Shown: positions 32,605 through 35,062 of the stretch, piece after piece
How the letters are laid out: each line of letters begins with the position of its first letter
How positions within the stretch are numbered: position 1 is the stretch's first letter
DNA from: an uncultured Clostridia bacterium
Lineage (GTDB): Bacteria > Bacillota > Clostridia > Peptostreptococcales > Anaerovoracaceae
Assembly (NCBI GenBank): GCA_945828095.1
Contig: CALZOZ010000013.1
Location: 1 to 35,062, forward strand
Direction: 5' to 3'
DNA: 35,062 bases
Position numbers and translations under genes: made by a program
Notes under the pieces: model-generated
Databases searched by the model: none
The model's input: the letters and a program-made list of their open reading frames with translations, nothing else
Told to the model about the DNA's origin: nothing

Positions 32605-33192
32605 ATGAAGTTAAATTACAAGCCAATTGTCGTTCTGCTATTTGCTCTGGCAGTCAGTATCTGTGCCGGTTCATTTTTCGAGGTGTCCATGACCGGCGAT
32701 GGAAAGCAGCAGCTTGAGAATATGCTGTCAGGGCTTCTCAACGCTGAAAACGGCGGCAGTGAAAATGTACAAAGTACAGCCTCGTTTGCCGGCTGCTTTT
32801 TTAGAATTCTTGCAAAGAACCTGGTTGTTATCGCCCTGGCTTATATTTCTCCTGTAGTCTTGATAACATTGCCTGTTCTTCCGACCTTCATGCTTCTTCG
32901 GGGCCTTTCTTTCGGCTTCTCTGCAGCCATGACCCTGGAGGTTACAGGAATCAGAGGTATACTATACATAATTACAACCCTTCTGCCGCAAAATCTGATT
33001 CAGCTTCCCGTGTACTGCGCTCTGACAGCCTTGTCCCTGCAGGCAGGTGCAGTGCGAATCAAGCGGGCTGCCGGCAGAAAAAGAAACGCCATGCAGCTGG
33101 ATGCAAAGCGTTATTCTCTGATATTTTTAACAGGGCTGGGGGTTATCACCCTTTCCTGCCTGCTTGAAGCTTTTCTGGTGACATCTGTCTAG
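32605..33192 (+). CDS. Stage II sporulation protein M (SpoIIM)-like membrane protein
   Basis: A 195-residue protein with about five hydrophobic segments and the SpoIIM-family core: an N-terminal helix, the loop QQLENMLSGLL, then the run through PVLPTFMLLRGLSFGFSAA (split around the membrane) and LLPQNLIQLPVY. In sporulating Bacilli SpoIIM works with SpoIID and SpoIIP in engulfment. The start is the ATG at 32605, 8 nt after AGGAGG (an ATG at 32569 lies upstream of that site). Linkage to xerD and nudF resembles Bacillus, but fur is absent here. Presence does not prove that this organism sporulates. Confidence 0.8.
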   Translation: MKLNYKPIVVLLFALAVSICAGSFFEVSMTGDGKQQLENMLSGLLNAENGGSENVQSTASFAGCFFRILAKNLVVIALAYISPVVLITLPVLPTFMLLRGLSFGFSAAMTLEVTGIRGILYIITTLLPQNLIQLPVYCALTALSLQAGAVRIKRAAGRKRNAMQLDAKRYSLIFLTGLGVITLSCLLEAFLVTSV

Positions 33193-33719
33193 CCTGCCAT
33201 GGCTTTCACCATAAGTATTGCTATTATGGTCTTGGCATCGTCAATTTCTCCTGACATGGCCATCTTAAACAGTTTATCAAGTTCCATCTCTTCAATGTCT
33301 ATGGCTTCGTTCTCGTCGAAGCAGGTTTCTCCGGGAGTAAGTCCTGTGCAAAGGTAGAGATACAGTCTTTCCTCAGAATAACCTACTGACGGGTAGAGCG
33401 CCGTCAGAAATTCCACTTTTGAAGCGGTATATCCCGTCTCCTCTTTCAGTTCTCGGACAGCAGCCTCAAGAGGCTTTTCACCCGGATCAATTTTACCTGC
33501 CGGAACCTCCAGCATTACCTTTCCAGCCGGTTTCCTGTACTGGCGCACCATCACCAGCTTTTTATCATCTGTCATCGCCGCTATAACTGCACCGCCGTTA
33601 TGCTCGATGATTTCTCTGTATGACGTGCCTCCCTGCACGGTAACCTTGTCACGGCGCAGGTTGATAATAGCTCCATCATAGATTTTTTCGCTTTTCAATG
33701 TTTTTTCTTCAAATGTCAT
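33189..33719 (-). CDS. nudF: ADP-ribose pyrophosphatase (Nudix hydrolase)
   Basis: Hydrolyses ADP-ribose to AMP and ribose-5-phosphate. The 176-residue protein carries a complete Nudix box from G75 to about residue 97 (GKIDPGE, then REL, EETGY) and the N-terminal beta domain of this subfamily. It overlaps the convergent SpoIIM-like gene by four bases and follows the MFS gene after 33 bp, so it is probably co-transcribed with it. Confidence 0.9.
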   Translation of the reverse strand: MTFEEKTLKSEKIYDGAIINLRRDKVTVQGGTSYREIIEHNGGAVIAAMTDDKKLVMVRQYRKPAGKVMLEVPAGKIDPGEKPLEAAVRELKEETGYTASKVEFLTALYPSVGYSEERLYLYLCTGLTPGETCFDENEAIDIEEMELDKLFKMAMSGEIDDAKTIIAILMVKAMAG

Positions 33720-33752
33720 GTTTCTTTTCTTCCCTTTCCCAAGAGGTTTTCT

Positions 33753-34970
33753 CTATCCTATAACTTTCTCAATATCCTTAAGATGCATACTATAGTCTTT
33801 ACCCTCTCTGCGGAGTCTTAAAACAGTCTGAAGCGCTGCGAATGATTCTTTGTTTATAGGGAAAATCTTCAACGCCAGTGCTCCTATGAGAAAGCATACA
33901 CCTGGTACCAGTATGTACATGCAGTCAAGTACCGCTATTACACCCTCAGACTGTACGGGCAGTGCAGAATCAAAGCCTGCTAAATCAAGAGCAATCCCAA
34001 AAACTTGTACCATTACAGCCGTTATCAGAGTTCCCAGCACTGAAACCAGAGACATTATATCCCCTTCCCTGCGCTGATTGTTCACATACTCATCTACCTC
34101 TACCACATCGTAAAAGATTGAGCTGCTCAACTGCCAGAAGCTGGTCTGGACTATAGAGAATAAACCGATATAAATTATTCCGCCTGCCGTGCTGTTAGGG
34201 GATATCAGAAAAACAGCTATGCCGCCAATTCCTCCTGTCAGCATCACCGCCATCTGCTGCCGTGCTTTTCCCATGAAAAGAGCCATTTTATTAATTAAAG
34301 GGGTAACCAGAACGAAGATGGTAATCTGGAAAGCGTACATATATGATGAATATTTATTTCCCAGGCCGAGGCAATTCTGCAGGTAATAAAGCGTACCTAC
34401 ATTATACAGCGCAAAAGCACAGGAAAAAGCGGCCTTGTATATTATCAGTATGCGCATTGCTTTGAGTTTACAAAGCTCTATATAGTTCAAAGCGATGTTT
34501 TTAAGAATATTTTTCTTTTTTACCACCTGGCTTTTATCTAAAACAATACTTTTTCCTCTGGTCATATAGATTGATATAAGCCAGGTTAAACCACAGGCAA
34601 AGGCAGTCACATATCCGGTAGCTTTCCATCCCATAATCTGATTATCCTTATAGATTTCAAGCATTATGAGTGGAGAAATATATCCTATAGCATTGCCGAC
34701 TATAGCGAAGGCTCTTGTCACCGTTCTCAGCCTGGTTCTCTCATCATATCCTGAGGCTATCTCTGCTCCGAAGGCGTTGTTGGGAATCTCAAAGCATGAA
34801 AAGAAAACTCTGAAAAGTATGGCAAGAACCAGATACGCCGACATAAAGTTATAAGAGCTTCCCTGACCAATATGACCTATTCCATAGCCGAACATTAAAA
34901 AATACACCTTCCTTTTCGGATGAACATTTTTGTCCGAATCCTTCCGGAAATTAGCATACCATTTTGCCAT
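33753..34970 (-). CDS. GPH/MFS-type sugar-cation symporter with an internal deletion
   Basis: A 405-residue transporter of the glycoside-pentoside-hexuronide:cation branch. It keeps the N-terminal FGYGIGHIGQG, then FEIPNNAFGAEIA and DERTRLRTVTRAF, and the second-half motif YDVVEVDEYVNNQRREG. Typical members run to about 460-500 residues. Here FMSAYLV passes directly to LAILFRVFFS, so about 80 residues covering helices 2-3 and the conserved loop between them appear to be missing in frame. The ribosome site before the ATG is weak. It may be non-functional. Substrate unknown. Confidence 0.75.
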   Translation of the reverse strand: MAKWYANFRKDSDKNVHPKRKVYFLMFGYGIGHIGQGSSYNFMSAYLVLAILFRVFFSCFEIPNNAFGAEIASGYDERTRLRTVTRAFAIVGNAIGYISPLIMLEIYKDNQIMGWKATGYVTAFACGLTWLISIYMTRGKSIVLDKSQVVKKKNILKNIALNYIELCKLKAMRILIIYKAAFSCAFALYNVGTLYYLQNCLGLGNKYSSYMYAFQITIFVLVTPLINKMALFMGKARQQMAVMLTGGIGGIAVFLISPNSTAGGIIYIGLFSIVQTSFWQLSSSIFYDVVEVDEYVNNQRREGDIMSLVSVLGTLITAVMVQVFGIALDLAGFDSALPVQSEGVIAVLDCMYILVPGVCFLIGALALKIFPINKESFAALQTVLRLRREGKDYSMHLKDIEKVIG

Positions 34971-34990
34971 GTCTCAGTCAACACGAAATA

Positions 34991-35010
34991 AAGCGGCGTT
35001 TCCGCCGCTT
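34991..35010 (-). terminator. GC-rich hairpin upstream of the MFS gene
   Basis: Perfect 8-bp stem AAGCGGCG/CGCCGCTT with a TTTC loop; on the minus strand it is followed by TATTT. Probably ends a minus-strand gene to the right of the window. Confidence 0.5.
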
Positions 35011-35022
35011 CAGACTGTAGAC

Positions 35023-35059
35023 AAAGGCCATGAATGTCATATGATGTTCGTGGCTTTTT
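35023..35059 (+). terminator. Long wobble-paired hairpin with T5, plus-strand
   Basis: AAAGGCCATGAATGTCAT pairs with the following half through 18 positions including four G-U pairs, then T5 (35055-35059). The wobbles become mismatches on the other strand, so it should act on plus-strand transcripts, yet no plus-strand gene lies within 1.8 kb upstream. Confidence 0.4.
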
Positions 35060-35062
35060 CTA

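Overview
The window reads as chromosomal DNA of a low-to-mid-GC Bacillota, most likely an anaerobic clostridial (Eubacteriales-type) bacterium. Support: AGGAGG-type ribosome binding sites throughout, formate-tetrahydrofolate ligase, an RbgA/YlqF-RNase HII pair, a SpoIIM-like protein beside XerD and NudF (a grouping resembling the Bacillus spoIIM-xerD-nudF area), and a CsbB/GtcA/YfhO-type glycosylation set. No tRNA, rRNA, CRISPR array, complete insertion sequence or prophage was seen.

Layout. 1-4.9 kb (+): potassium uptake operon trkA-trkH-trkH plus a two-CBS-domain protein. 4.9-7.6 kb (-): RNase R (apparently leaderless), an Asn/Asp-rich lipoprotein and a 5'-truncated yjdF remnant. 7.65-7.91 kb: inverted-box array A. 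8-12.2 kb (-): two ABC exporter pairs, probably one operon, behind a MerR-type promoter. 12.2-14.6 kb (-): TetR-ABC ATPase-permease operon with an operator around its -10. 14.6-17.3 kb (-): a DUF4097 remnant, array B, then a TetR-VOC-acetyltransferase operon whose acetyltransferase carries a stop codon. 17.4-18.4 kb (-): membrane-anchored XRE regulator. 18.6-24.6 kb (-): glycosyltransferase-GtrA-YfhO operon and an OmpR/histidine-kinase pair; the promoters of both operons carry the same phased TTAAGA boxes at the same distance from the -10. 24.6-28 kb (-): fhs, rnhB, ylqF. 28.0-28.7 kb: array C, a tiny unannotated transcription unit with two micro-ORFs, and the promoter of an ECF sigma factor. 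28.7-29.7 kb (+): ECF sigma and a membrane protein that may be its anti-sigma. 29.7-30.9 kb (-): decayed TetR/MATE fusion. 31.0-32.5 kb (-): rplS and xerD. 32.6-33.2 kb (+): SpoIIM-like protein. 33.2-35 kb (-): nudF and a shortened GPH/MFS transporter.

How it fits together: envelope and transport functions dominate (K+ uptake, ABC exporters with local regulators, a lipid-linked sugar modification system tied to a two-component system), interleaved with conserved housekeeping genes. Several accessory genes are visibly eroding by deletion or nonsense mutation.

The most unusual signals are: three 200-260 bp intergenic arrays of short boxes in mirror-symmetric inverted arrangement (different box sequence in each), two of which abut genes that have lost their 5' ends; two genes whose start codon directly follows a terminator-like hairpin ending in T5; the shared promoter architecture of the two-component system and YfhO operons; and the micro-ORF unit opposite the ECF sigma gene.
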